NCBI GenBank assembly: GCA_009741485.1
Contig: CM019218.1
Location: 44,608,148 to 44,672,147, forward strand
Direction of reading: 5' to 3'
Source of the DNA: Malurus cyaneus samueli
Lineage: Eukaryota; Chordata; Aves; Passeriformes; Maluridae
DNA: 64,000 nucleotides
Below, in pieces: positions 39,790 through 52,397 of the stretch (position 1 is its first letter; each line of letters opens with the position of its first letter). A program made the position numbers and the translations under genes. Below the pieces are notes generated by a model, which ran no database searches, was not told where the DNA came from, and worked only from the letters and a program-made list of their open reading frames with translations.

Positions 39790-42700
39790 GGTATATGGGG
39801 GGACACAATGGAAGAGGGAAGTAGAAGAGAGGAAGGCAGAGTGCGTTTAGCACAAAGAAGAATCACTGTGCACTGCTCCCTCGCATCTGTGGTTAATATG
39901 TGTTCTTACACATGGAAGCCCTTTCCAGAAAGTTTGGATTACTTTTATTTATTTTCTCTCCATAATGTCAACGAGAAGTGTGGAACACTAGAAAATGTCT
40001 TGTGACTTGTGACAAAGAGCAATGACTTTTCAGTGTGGATAAATAATTCTCAAATGGCAGCTAAAGCAGCTTCTCAGTGCAATTTGTAAAATCTCCAGCA
40101 AGCCTGGGAAAGCCTTGGTGTTGTACTGGCTCAGAGATAAGCTGTTTGGGGGTTATTAATTACTCCTTTTTACATCCTTACAAATAAGTACACCATGAAT
40201 TTATAGTGACTGGGTTTTTATGTCTTGTAATGGGACTGTAAAACACTCCCTGTATAATTTTAGTATAGCCAGGTTAAATTTTAGCCTTGTTTTAAGAAAC
40301 AGAGCCTTCTTTCTTTGGAGTTGCATGAGGTCATCTGTGGTTTCAGAGCTGTATGTTATCTGCCCTATACAGCTAGTCCTATCTGCAGGAATTTTATCTG
40401 AAAGTAGCTGAAAGGCTAAAAATAGAGAATTTCAGTTGGACTCAGCAAACAGTGGTTAACGTGAAAACACACTGGCAATGCTAGAATCACATTTTTGCTG
40501 CAGCTGCAGATGGTGGCCAAAGCTAATTTTTTGGTATTTTTGTTCTCAGAGACTGACATTCTTTTTCCCATAAAGTACATGGTGCATGGTGTGCTTTCAA
40601 CATACAGTTAAATCCTTCCTGAGCTGAACACCATGTTAAGGATATCAGGTGGTTCTTAAGGTGACAAAATATTTTAAACAGTTTCATCCCATTTGGTTTG
40701 TGAATTAGTTTTCAGTCTGGGACTTCAGGAGGAGAGATTTTCAGTGCTGCAGGGCAGTGTCAGCATTGAAACACCTTTTGTGCATTTGAAAAATCTCCTG
40801 TAAGAGGAGGGACATATACAGCCAGCAGTACAGAGGGGATGGCACCTAGAAGGGACATTTTAGAATAAAATGCTTAATCAGCAGTGTATTGGCAGGAATT
40901 ATTATCCTTTATGGTGCAGATCTGAATTTTCAAGTATTAGCATCATCAAAATGCTGTGTTTTCTTCTGTAAATTTAGGAAATGCTCATTTAAGGGAGAGT
41001 CTTGTAGTCTGTACATCTTGTGCACTGAAAGAAACTTTGACTTTGTGATATAGGCAGTTTGTGATCGTGAAACCTAAAAATTGTTTCCTAATGTACAAAA
41101 GGCCAAAGGAATGAATCACACTTGCAAGAGCCTTCCTGCAGATTCCTTCCTGCTGAATATTGTACTTTTGGCAAGATACTGAAAAGGTGGTTTTGTGAAT
41201 GTAACTGGAAACTGCACAGCCTGATAGGCCTCCTGAAAAGAAATCATGATCCATCATGAAATCAGGATCCAACATGTAACCATGGCACATTTTGACTTTG
41301 CCATTGTTCTGTGTTGCTCACGAAGCTGAGGGTGGCAGATGCTGTGCCATGCTGGGTGCAGGGGGCTGCCCACTGCCCCATCTGTCGGGACACCAGCCAG
41401 CTATGGTCCAGCACAGCGCCCAGGCTGAGCTCCCACTCCCTGCCAAGTGCCCCCGGTCCAAGAGTGTGCGTTTAGATACCTCAGGGAATGTTGTTGAGCA
41501 GGATTGCTGCAGCAAATCGATTTATTTGCGGTGGCCAGCCTTCTCTTTTTATCCTGAAACATCTGTGAGTGACTATTCAGCCTACTCTCAAGGAACCTGG
41601 CCGCAGCTGGCTCGCTACCAAGCTCAGAATCAAAAACAGTTTTTCCAGATGGGCCCAGCTGTGTGTGCACAGTGCCCTTCCTCCTCACACAGCGCTCTTC
41701 ATCCTCACGCCGCAAGCGCTGCCTGCCAGGGCAGTAATGCTGGGTGTGCCCAGCAGCTCCAGCCAGGAGCAAGCCCACAGAGCACTTGGGAAACTCTGTG
41801 TCCTGCAGCTCCTGTTTTCTTTTCACTATGCTAATTTTAGCTTGGCTATAAATGGCTGCAACGCTAGCTTTTTAATTTTCACATTAATCTGTTCTTTTTC
41901 AGCCTTTTGCCAGCCATTAATTTAGCTGTAACAGGCGCGGTTTGCACTTTTCAGGTAATCAAGGAGGCTTGTTGCCTGGCTGCCCTGAGGAAATTCAATC
42001 TTAAATACGGGCACTGCACAAAATCATCCAGAATATGCAGTGAAAGCTACAAGTGGCCAGTCCCTGGACTCTCTCTGTTGTCCCTGCAAACCAGGCCGAT
42101 ATCTATAGGTCCTGCCTGTGGACCTCCCAGAGTACAATAACGTAACCCATATTTGAAAAAAAAAGAAGTTAAAAACCATTCTGAGCAGTAGACATTATGC
42201 TGTCTTTCTGTTAGGTTATTTTAAAAATAAGACTTAACCTTCTGCAATGAACTGAACACTTAAAAGTTTGCCTTTTAAGAATGTTTATAGCAATCCAAAG
42301 CAATTTTCTGGCCATCCCTTTGTATATACTCAGAATTGTTCCCATATCTGACAGTAAGTACAGTATTAATATCAGGATTGCCAAGGTCATAACTAAAATC
42401 TTGTAATAATCTTTTTCAGTTACATGGAACATTAGGAGTTATGGTATTTGTTGCTAAATTTCCAACTGTAGCGATTTAAGTGGAGATTTCTATTTGTGCA
42501 GGAGGTTTGTGGTAGTGAGACATGTGGCACCTTTTAATGTGAATCAAACAGTTCTGCAGGACCATATTAATTCCAAGCACATACACATTTTGCATGCTCG
42601 CAGCCGAAAAGGTGAGCCCTTGTATTCTAACCAGTACTAACACAAAGAGCAACATGGAGATCATTGCATTTTTTCAGATTTACTCAGAAAGCAGATAGCA

Positions 42701-45700
42701 CCACTTCTAAAATCAATTAAAAACAGATCTTTCACCTGAAAGCATCTACCCTAAAATAGGTGCTGCTGTGGTTGTTGAGTTGATGGTGCAAATCTGAAGT
42801 GATCTTGGAAACGAAAGCTGGAAGGCAGCGTACTTCTCACAGGCCTTTGGAGTTCTGGTTATGCTGACTTGGTTTTCTATCTTTCATTACCATGTCTTTT
42901 ATTGTTAAATGTATAGAGTTCAGTAAAATGGTAAGGATGTGATAAGTATTTGATACCCTTTTTTTGGTGAGTGCTGATTTTGTAACTTTTAAAGAGAAAT
43001 ATGTGCAAAGGCATGTTTGAGGTGGCTTTCAAAAAGTCGTGAAGACTGTGTTGCAGCATTTTTATACGTGTTATGACATTTTCTTCTGGCTTAATAGTTT
43101 TCTGTAATTGTTTCACCCACCGGAGCATTGATTTTATGCATACATGTGTTAGAAACCAGTTTGGTTGAAACCATGTTGACCTTCCAATGAACAGAATGAC
43201 CATTGATAACTCTAGTTCCTCTTTCTGATTTCATTCTTGCTCTTCTCTTCTCTTGCTTTCTAATGTACTAACAGTTGCCCATTGTAAAAGGTTCCATATC
43301 TGATTTATTTATCTTGTTGATTTGCTTAGAAATATATGAACTTGAATTATATATTGCAGAGGAATCTCACAGTAACGTTAAAACCAACAGTAACTGCTGG
43401 TTTTGTGTATCATAGGGCAAATTGTAATTATGGCATTTCAAATAATGAACTCTCTGCCCAAGCAATGCAGATAAGTTTAGGACATGCTGCAGTGCTCATT
43501 TAAGGTGAGAGGTCTTTCCTTTGACCTGAGGAGCCAACATTTTAGTTTTCCCTCATCATGGTAGGTGGAAACATTAATCTTAAGTAAAAGTTGCATGCCT
43601 TTGAGAGGACTTCTTTTGGTTGTTGTGACATAGTTTTGCTCAGCACCATGGATACATTACTTTTATGATAGTATTTCTGTCATAAATCAAAATATAGGTC
43701 TGTCCCAATTTATCATCTCATTATTTGATGCTCCATATTTACAATCCTATGAGCACACATTAGATAGTTTAACCTTTTACTTAGAAAAACATTGTCTCAT
43801 CTACCTCTTCCTGACTTAAAAAACACCAAGTTTGATGTTGACAGCTTCTTTACCTGAAAGAATTCTTTGTGTATGTCCAGTTTTCCAATTTCATGTGAAA
43901 CAACTGCATTATCTAACATAGAATCAAACCTTGGTGGGTTTTTCCTCTATTTTAATGTCATTCTGTAGCCTGGGAACAGTTACCATGCTTCCTAGGGTCG
44001 CATAGTAATTAGTGCAAACTTCAAGAAAGCCCTTGACTGATGGTGCCCTTGTTACACACCAGTATCCAATGGACAGGAACATTTTAGTTTTATTTTTAGT
44101 TGATTAGAAACGCTGGTGAAAGACTGACAAACAACTCGACTTTCTGGCCAGTTCTGAAAAGCGAGGTTAGAGCCATCACTTGGAGAGATGGCTTCAGAAA
44201 TTGTCTGGCTTGGAAATACTCAGCACTTTGCAGGCTGAACATGCACTAGGCATTTCTGGTGTTGAATATTGGCAGCTTCTGCAATAGGTGTGTGAGGATT
44301 TGCCTTCCAGATACCAAGAAAAATAACTAAAAGCTGTGGGATTGGCTGGAAATTTTAAAAGATATGTGAAATCAATAAAAATCCAAACAAACACCACTAA
44401 GCAGTTACTCATCTTGTATGAAGTTCTTGCAATAAGGCAGAAGTAATAACCTGGGGGATGTGGAGGAATATTGAGGCATATGGAAGATTGAGTATCCCTA
44501 TTAATTTAATCTTAGTCTTTTTCCAGATGCTGAAGTACAAGCATACGGAAGCAATTTCCGTGCTGAACTTTGTGATGGAGGATGCCCATTTTCTATAAAT
44601 TGGACTACAACTAAGCACATCCTTCAACAATCTGGGTCATTAGGCAGCCTTGCAGTTTTAATAGTTTTTCTCTCACCAATCTGATAATATTTCAGTAGAA
44701 AAACAATGAAAAACTATAGATTTCTATTTGCACTGTCTTATACTTCCCATCCTGCCACCTACAGTAAAATAAAATAAAATTATCAGGCATACACAGTAAA
44801 AAATGAAAACAAAAAATAATTACTTGTTGGATTCACTGCTGCCAGAAGCTTCAGTAGCTAGAATAGAAACAAACTGAGAGAGAGATTAGGCAAAGCCATG
44901 GAAAAAGGCTCACTTGAGGGTTATTAAACAGGATGTGTGTATGTAAACTCCAGTTTAGCAAGTACTTTAAACAGTAGTCAGTGATGAGTTGGTAAAATAA
45001 AAAAAAAAATATGGTTTTATGCATGTGTGCTTTCTTACACTTTTTTTTAAAGACTCTACTACAGGTCTTGCACTAGAAATAAGGTAAGTGGGGCAGAGAA
45101 ACTTATGTCTTGCTCCATTCGCCCTTTTAATGCCAGGCTTTATACACAGCTGCTTGCTGCTGGATTTGGTCACCCACGTGGCCTTGTGGAACATTGGATC
45201 TGATCTGTTTACAAAGGTCCTTTAAGCAGTCCCCTGTGCCTGTTTTAGAGGACATCCGTGGGGTGTTGGCAGCGCCAAATCTTGAGGACTGCAGGGTCGT
45301 TGGAGTGGCCTTCACTTATCCGTGTGTTAGCATTCACTTTATCTGTCTGAACATCATTAGATCCTATCGCTGCACAAATGAAAACCAATCAGGTTTTGCA
45401 TAAATTTTGAGACAGTTTAATATAAATTGTGTCAAGTGCAATCTATAACCTGTAGGATAGTTTCTAGGTGCTGTAGCTTACCTAGCCTACAGAGCAGTGT
45501 TACAAGCTGTTGTGATGTTTTGTGGTGTTCTGTTTCTGAAGTGTCAGCCCTTGGATTATATTAATTTTTTTTTTAAAACCTAATATTGAACATAAATCCA
45601 CAGATAGTGAGAATACTGCAGTTTATTGGCTTATTTGTGGGAAATGGGAGTATACACTTCTGCAGCACCGAAAAACGAAGTTAATCAAGACCAAATATTT

Positions 45701-45788
45701 CCTTTATTCTCGGACTGGCTAAAGGTAGTTCAAGCTGGCACACAGTGCCTGTGCTAGTACTCAAAAGCAATGACTAATTAAGATCTGG

Positions 45789-45806
45789 TGACTCATTTGC
45801 ATGAGT
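45789..45806. promoter_or_regulatory. AP-1/octamer composite in an inverted repeat
   Basis: TGACTCA (45789-45795) overlaps ATTTGCAT (45795-45802). The arms ACTCAT and ATGAGT form an inverted repeat with a 4 bp spacer. TGACTCA is the AP-1 consensus and ATTTGCAT the POU octamer. Function is inferred. Confidence 0.4.
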
Positions 45807-47559
45807 TGTCTGTGATACTCCTCTACAGATTTTATGAAGAGTAAAAAGGAAAAAAAAAGTGCTCCTAAGGAAAAGAATTCCTGTTTCAGTCAGTTGTAAT
45901 AGATTTTACTGCAAATTTCTAGTGCTTCTGGATGCAGACAGCAGTTGGGAAGCAGAATGCTGAGGAGAGAGTGTAAGCCTTTACAATTCAAAGTATTACA
46001 TAGTATATATACTTGCATATATATGTAATTCTTAACATTGGCAGTGGCTGTGTGTTTATGATCAGCACAGAAGTCTGCTTGCTTATTAAGAGCAGAAATC
46101 CCAGAGGAATTTTAGGTAACATGCAGTATATCCTACAAAATCTAGGAATTTGGGGAGGGGGAGAAATTGGAGGAATTGAATAATGCCTTACCAGTCAATA
46201 ATCTTTGAAACCATCTTCAGATTAGTTGCTGGTTTGGGAATCTGCTGGTGGTGTTTATATTTGAGTAGGTATGCAAGTGGATGTAAGGTCTGCAAATGGG
46301 GGTGACTCAGCCTTTTATCAAACCACATAAAGCCTGTTTTGTCTGGCATTCGAAGATAAAGCCAAGCAAGATTTGAAACGTAGCCTCCATCACTCTTGTG
46401 CAGAGACTGTTTACATTTGATGTGCAGTGGAAATGCACGGTGCATATGCCCAGAGAGAATGTGGAACACTTGTATGGACTAAATGCCCTGTAGAGCTGAT
46501 CAGAGAAAAAGGATTTAAGTGAACAACACGTGTGCACAGCATGCTACACAGAAGATTTATTTGTCTTTCTTATAGGTTAAAGGCAACCAAAAACCAGTCC
46601 AACACAAATGGCAAATTTAGGGTTTGATACACTAGGATGAACCTTTACTGAAATTAGATGCATCAAAGTTGACATTGTTCCCTTGTCAAAGATCAGTTTT
46701 TAGAGTGATCTGGCTGGAATTAAAATACTTTATTTTCATTTGCAGTTGAGTATCAGGGAGGAAAAGTGCATGGAGCTGAAAGGACTCTATTCAGGCTGCA
46801 GTCTTTTCAGGGTTGGAATCTATTCAGCTCTTGGAAAAGATTCAGACTAAAGGGAGGTATACTCCCTTTCTTACACAATGTCTATACCTTCTGACACCTT
46901 ATCTACTCCTCCTGTTCCCCCATCCCTCCCTACCCTCAGCTAAAAAGTGCAAATCAGAAATGGTCCAGGAAAGGAACAGGGGAATAAGTCTTTGCTGTCT
47001 GATTCCTACTTAGAGCTACAGGAGTCAGAGGGAAGATAAGAAGAAAAATAGGCAGATTGTGAAAATAGAGTATGAGCACATGGTTCAAAATACATCTTCC
47101 ACTCCTAGAGCTCAGGAAATCAAGATGGCAAATATAGTTTCCTCAAATTCTTCTCTGTTCCTGCATTCTACCCACTGGCATCACAAAACTACGATTCGCC
47201 TTTCAATAAGAAAATTAAGATCTGCATGATAAAAAGCATCTACAAAAATCTACAACAAGTATGATTGGAATAACTTTTAATGTGTTTTTAAAGTATCCCA
47301 CAATTTCAGCAGTTAGCAAAGGGCTGTGACTACATGTCACAGGCTCTCATTGTGTCCCAAAACACAAAACTTCTACACTTGGTGGCTCCGTCCAGCTGCC
47401 CCACCAGGGACTGTGTGACTGACCTTGTGTGCCACGGGCGTTAACAGTCTGATCACCTCCTTTTGGATGCACCTCTGTGGCAGCTTTGTTATTTCCATCA
47501 TTGCATGAAAGCTCCCGCTCTGACAGGTTAAGCACACAAAGTAGGGAAGGGATGGGAGA

Positions 47560-47680
47560 AAGGAAAATAATGTTTCCCTCTTTTACAGACAAGGCACAGG
47601 AAGTGACTTGCCTTAGGTATCACAGTGGCATCTGTGGCACAGCCAGGAATTCAGCTGAAGCCGTGTCTGGGACTTAACCA
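47560..47680 (+). mobile_element. MIR-like ancient SINE relic
   Basis: The run TTTCCCTCTTTTACAGACAA, then GGCACAGGAAGTGACTTGCC, TAGGTATCACAGTGGCATCT, GTGGCACAGCCAGGAATTCA follows the order of the MIR core and 3' part (cattttacagatgagg, ggcacagagaggttaagtgacttgcc, caaggtcacacagc, tggcagagccgggattcg). MIR and related CORE-SINEs predate the amniote split, so a relic in a bird is plausible, although such copies are rare there. Confidence 0.55.
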
Positions 47681-50600
47681 CAAATCAGCATTCCTTTTTG
47701 TTGTTGTGTTTAAACGCCCCTCTAGTTTTGAATAGTTATATTGGCCAGTGTAGGCTTCAACATAATCATAGCCCATTAATACTAAAACCATCCAATATTT
47801 GAGAACAGCACATATAAACACATAAACCACACCAACCCAGCCAGTGTAAATGTGCTGGGACTATTTTAGAAAGTGCATTTTAAATCATCTAGAAATTAAT
47901 CTACTAACATAATTTTGTAGCCTAGGAACGTAAGGGTGGAGAGGACTGAACATGCTTACATGACACAGAAACTGTCCTCATATAGACAATTATGTATGTA
48001 GTATTGAAAGCTAAAATTGTGTTAAATGCTGTATTTTCACAGTCAAGCAGAGAGAATTATTCAAGTGAGTTCTAATATTCATGTAAGTTTCTATTTTAAA
48101 AGTCTTGGATCCAACATTGTTCGCCATTGACCCTTCTGTGACATCTGTTAGTCTTGGGTTTATTTCAGTTTCTTTCTCTCTCTTTTTTAAACAAATTACT
48201 CCACTTAAATCAACACTTGGTTTCCATTAGACAGTTAGAAGGTGATTCACTTAGTAATATGTGCATCTTTATCTAGTTAAGTCCTAATAGCCTTAATATA
48301 TCAAGGAAGCTGGTGTGATCAACACACTAAAGGCTTTGTCAGACATTTCACCGAATAAATGCTGCCCTTTGTCCAGTCACAGAAAAAGAGTGAACAAATA
48401 GATTGTGTTTCCAAACTGAAAATGTGTACGGCCTTGTTAAGTATTCTAAAATTATCCCTATTAAAATATATGTTGACAATAGGAGTTACATCTACTTCTC
48501 TCTCTGTGTTTGTACATGTCTGCCAATCCCAGTGTGCTTTGGCTCTTTGCCCTGCCTGGGCTGTCCTTTTTCTGCTTTATCATTTCACGATGCAGCCACC
48601 ACTCGTGTATGATTTTCCTCTTGTTCACTTGCACTTTGTGCAGATTGTTTTGACAGTTCTTTGTCTCTGGTTGTCACTCCTTGTCTGTCCCAGGCTAGCT
48701 GGATGTGTGAGCATCAGTTGTGCCACTCTTGTTAATGTTGGCAACAGAGACATCTGACTTGGCCTGACTATCATGTAGGATAATGCTGCCAAATGAGGCA
48801 GTCAAAACAAAACCTCCAAGAGTAAAATATATTCAGAATGTCAGTTTGGATGGAGATGGGGTCCTCACTTCATCATAGCTGAAGTTGTCTGGAAACTTTC
48901 CAGCTGTGCCACCAGTGACTCATTGCATGCTGTGGTTGTCACGGTACTGAAGGAATCCTTTATTCTGCTACTCACAGGTTTCTAACAGAGGAGTTTTAGA
49001 CCAGAACACCTTAGAAAGGAAATGGGCAAGATGAAGTCTTGCTGCTTCTCAAAAAGAGTCTGGCTGAGCCATAATCACAGTTTGCTTCATGTTACATAAG
49101 AGAATTCCAAGTTTTGAGGTCAACCAGCCATTCCCACAGAGATGTTGCCATAATCTCTCAGCAGAATCTTGGTATCAGAAGTGAATGGGGAGGAACATAG
49201 GGCCATTTCACTGATACCAAAGAGCTGTGGTTTCTGCTGTAGCCCAGAGTTCATTCTCTCTGGATAACACAGTGCCTGGGGGCACACTGGCCCGGGGTCC
49301 AGGGATCCATCTAGCAGCATTTGGGTGGCACTGTCAAATGGCTTATTGGTGTGGGCATGGTGCTCTGGATTTAGCCTGGGCAGCCCTGGTGCTGCTGTCT
49401 TTGCAGCACACTTTTGGCTGTGGCTGACTTGACGCCATGCTCACAACAAACGGGTCATTCGGAGGCTGCTCCGAGACAGCAGGTGACAAAGCTGGTTTTG
49501 AAACCAAGCCATCTGAATCTCTGTGCAGAGGGTTTTATGAATCTCATGGCAGCTAGAAAAAAGGTCAATGGAAAGTAACTTCCTTTGCATAGAGAAAGGG
49601 GAGGAGGAGGATCATTTAGTAGTGCTACGCTTGAGAATGAAAAGCATGGTAATTCCTACAAACAAGGTCACCTTCCTTTTGTTTTCTGTGCACTGGCTGT
49701 ACAGTTTCAGTGAGAAATCAGTTAAAGTACATCATACCAGACCTGAAACGAAATGAGAGTTATTTTTGTGGTTGGTTTGGAGTGGATTTTTTCAGTCATG
49801 AATAGACATGGTAGATGAAAAGAGCCCAGCTTGATGCATATTCTTTTGTCCAAGTGCAAACAAATAGTTTCCTTTTTTCTCCTATTTTTGTCTTTATTCA
49901 TTCCTGAGGTGGCTGCTGTAATTAAAACTGGCCAAGTGCAGTGCTTCAGTGATTTTGGGTTGGAATCCTTTCTTTCCACCACCTGTGAAAGGGCTGTGAG
50001 ATGAGAGTAGGAAAGCAGCAATCTTTGGAAGATCGGTATTTCTGTATGGAGTATCTGAAGGTATAATTAAATTAGAACACAAGCAAATTCATTAGATCCA
50101 TCAGTGACTGCTACATTAATATTATTATTCAAAGAGCTACATGTTAGAGGAGTGTAAATTTTTCTGTGAAACAAACCCCTAAAAACAATTGACCTCAGTT
50201 TTGATGCAGGGAAATTCCCTTCCTGAGAGAGGCTGATTAATAACTGCAAAGCAAGGAAGTGTTAACCTTGCAAGTCCAGCTGAAAAACTTACAAAGAAAT
50301 GAATTGTTCTTCAATTCTGTCTTCAGAGACACAAAGATGTGCTCAGGGAGTTGAAGTCTTTAGGATCTATGGCCTCTTTGCAGTGCAGAAGCATCATAAT
50401 GTAGTGGAATTACTCCAGCTCTCACTTGATAATAATTCAAGTTAATTTTTCTCTCCAGCTGCCCTGTATTTCCCCCCAAGCTTTGACCTTGTATTGTAAC
50501 CATTAAAAAGGCATCTTCAACCACCACAACTTCAGTTCCTGAGTAAAGCCTGAGTCACTCATCTAGGCTGAAAGCTCTCAGAGCTCCAACCTTTTCATGT

Positions 50601-52382
50601 GTGTACATGGGACTATTCTGATTTCCAGTGGTGCTGGAATTTTGGATATTATCGATGACAAACAATGAAACAGTATTCTAGAGCAGGGGATTTGGGTGTT
50701 ATAGATTCCTAGGCTTTTAAACCTAGAACCAATGTAAATTTATTACAGCGGTAATAAAACAGGTATTTTCTAGGCTAGATAAATTACTAGCAGATAGTTA
50801 GGAGAACTCTAAAAACAGTAAAGAACTTCAGAAACAGTTACAGAAAAATGTGGATTAGTCCATTTTTGTAGAATGATTGTAATGAGGGGGGAAAGAAAGG
50901 AAATTTGTTACCAAGATGATTTATTAGAGGTAAATTGGGTTAAATGTAAGTCCAGAGGAATATAGCTGCTATTTATATAGTACGGCTTCAAAAATTTTGT
51001 ATGATCACTGTTTGTTCTGAAGGAAGTTAATTGTTAACCTTGGAAAAGGCAGACATGTTAAATTTAAATTGAGATTCTGGTAAAAAACTCATGCAAGTCC
51101 ACTGTTCATTCACAATAGAAGTGAGTATTTTGAGTAACTTAAGGGATATCTGCAGAGTGGGTACATGCTTGCTTGCAGAAGTGCTTTCATTTTAGGACAT
51201 GGGTGGAAACGTGTAGGAACAGGACCAATATTCTAGTTAGCAGAGCATCAAGAAAACTCTTGGAAGAGTATGGTACACATAAGTTTAAGGGACAGATAGC
51301 TATCTCTTTGAAATTATCTAAGACAGTTAGCACAAATTGAAGGTGGTATGAAGGTAAGGGTAGAGACTGGTTTAATTAGAGATTTAATGAATGTTGAAAT
51401 AGTCTTAGCTGAGCTCAGCTGGCAATTACGAGGCAATAACTTACGGAATGGAGATGTTCCCTCCATCAGCCTGACATGAGGCTGAGGGAGCTGGGGCCAG
51501 AGTGTGTCTCCTCATTGTGCTGGTGAACACATGTGTTGGACCCTGTGACATCTGTGAGCTTGCAGCAGCTTGAACCTGTGTTCTAACCTGGATCCCAGAG
51601 CAGCTGGAGGGCATTGGAAAAAGACCCAACAACTGGTGCCAACAAATAAATCCTTTCCAGTTTCAAAAGAATTTGTCTGGGGAAGTGTCAGAGCACATCC
51701 AAAATCTCCTTGGGTGTTGTCCTGATTCTCAGTGATGCAGAAGGTAGGAGGTAACATGGAAAGCATTTGAGAGGACTCTCTGGCAGGGTGGTGCATGTGC
51801 ATGTGCAGAGACTCTTGCTTGCCTCTAGCAAACCTTGAGCTCAGGGAATTGGAAGCTTTTGTGACCCATTCTGTACCCAAAAGAAGTCCTTTTACAATGA
51901 GAAGCCCCATTTTCTTCTCCTTTGCTGTAGAAAATCCCCCTCTCCATTGAAACTGAGAAATTTGCACTCCCATAGTAAATAATAATGAGGTTTAGTGTAA
52001 AGGACTCGGTTTATTTCCTCCCCCCTCCAAAGCTTTCTTTCATTTCTTCAGAGGTTTGTTTTGTACTCAGATGGAGCTGCGAGATGCACATTGAGCAGGA
52101 ATCAAAGTGGTGCTTTCATGGCAGTGCTGAAGCTAATCACTTGGCTTGCTGCTGCAGGCATCTGCAGGCACCTTGAGCTGGGCTGCAGTAGTGTGCTGGC
52201 TCCCGAGGCCCAGCTATTTTAAATCATAATAGTGACACAGTGTGCATGCCTTCTTTCAAAGGGTCCGGGCTAGCCACGCTGAGCTGATTTTCTTGGCACG
52301 CTGTGTACCTATAATTTTGTCTTATGTTTTGTAATGTCGGTATCTGGGCACAGAATCAAAAAGCTCCACTGAATATATACGA

Positions 52383-52397
52383 TTTTTTTTTTTTTTT
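52383..52397. repeat. Poly-T tract (15)
   Basis: Fifteen T followed by CCC in intron 15. Confidence 0.93.

Noticed and set aside
41292..41834. Longest open frame in the window (180 codons, + strand) as a possible gene
   Set aside because: It has no recognisable domain, overlaps an equally open minus-strand frame, lies in a GC-richer patch where stops are rarer, and sits within an intron with no promoter evidence.
48359..48757. 132-codon hydrophobic frame that could suggest a membrane protein
   Set aside because: Hydrophobicity follows from T-rich sequence (Leu/Phe/Val codons). There is no conserved motif, and another frame is open across the same bases.
51512..51973. 153-codon minus-strand frame as a possible antisense gene
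   Set aside because: No family resemblance, no splice or polyadenylation context and ordinary intron composition. Chance frames of this size are expected in 64 kb.
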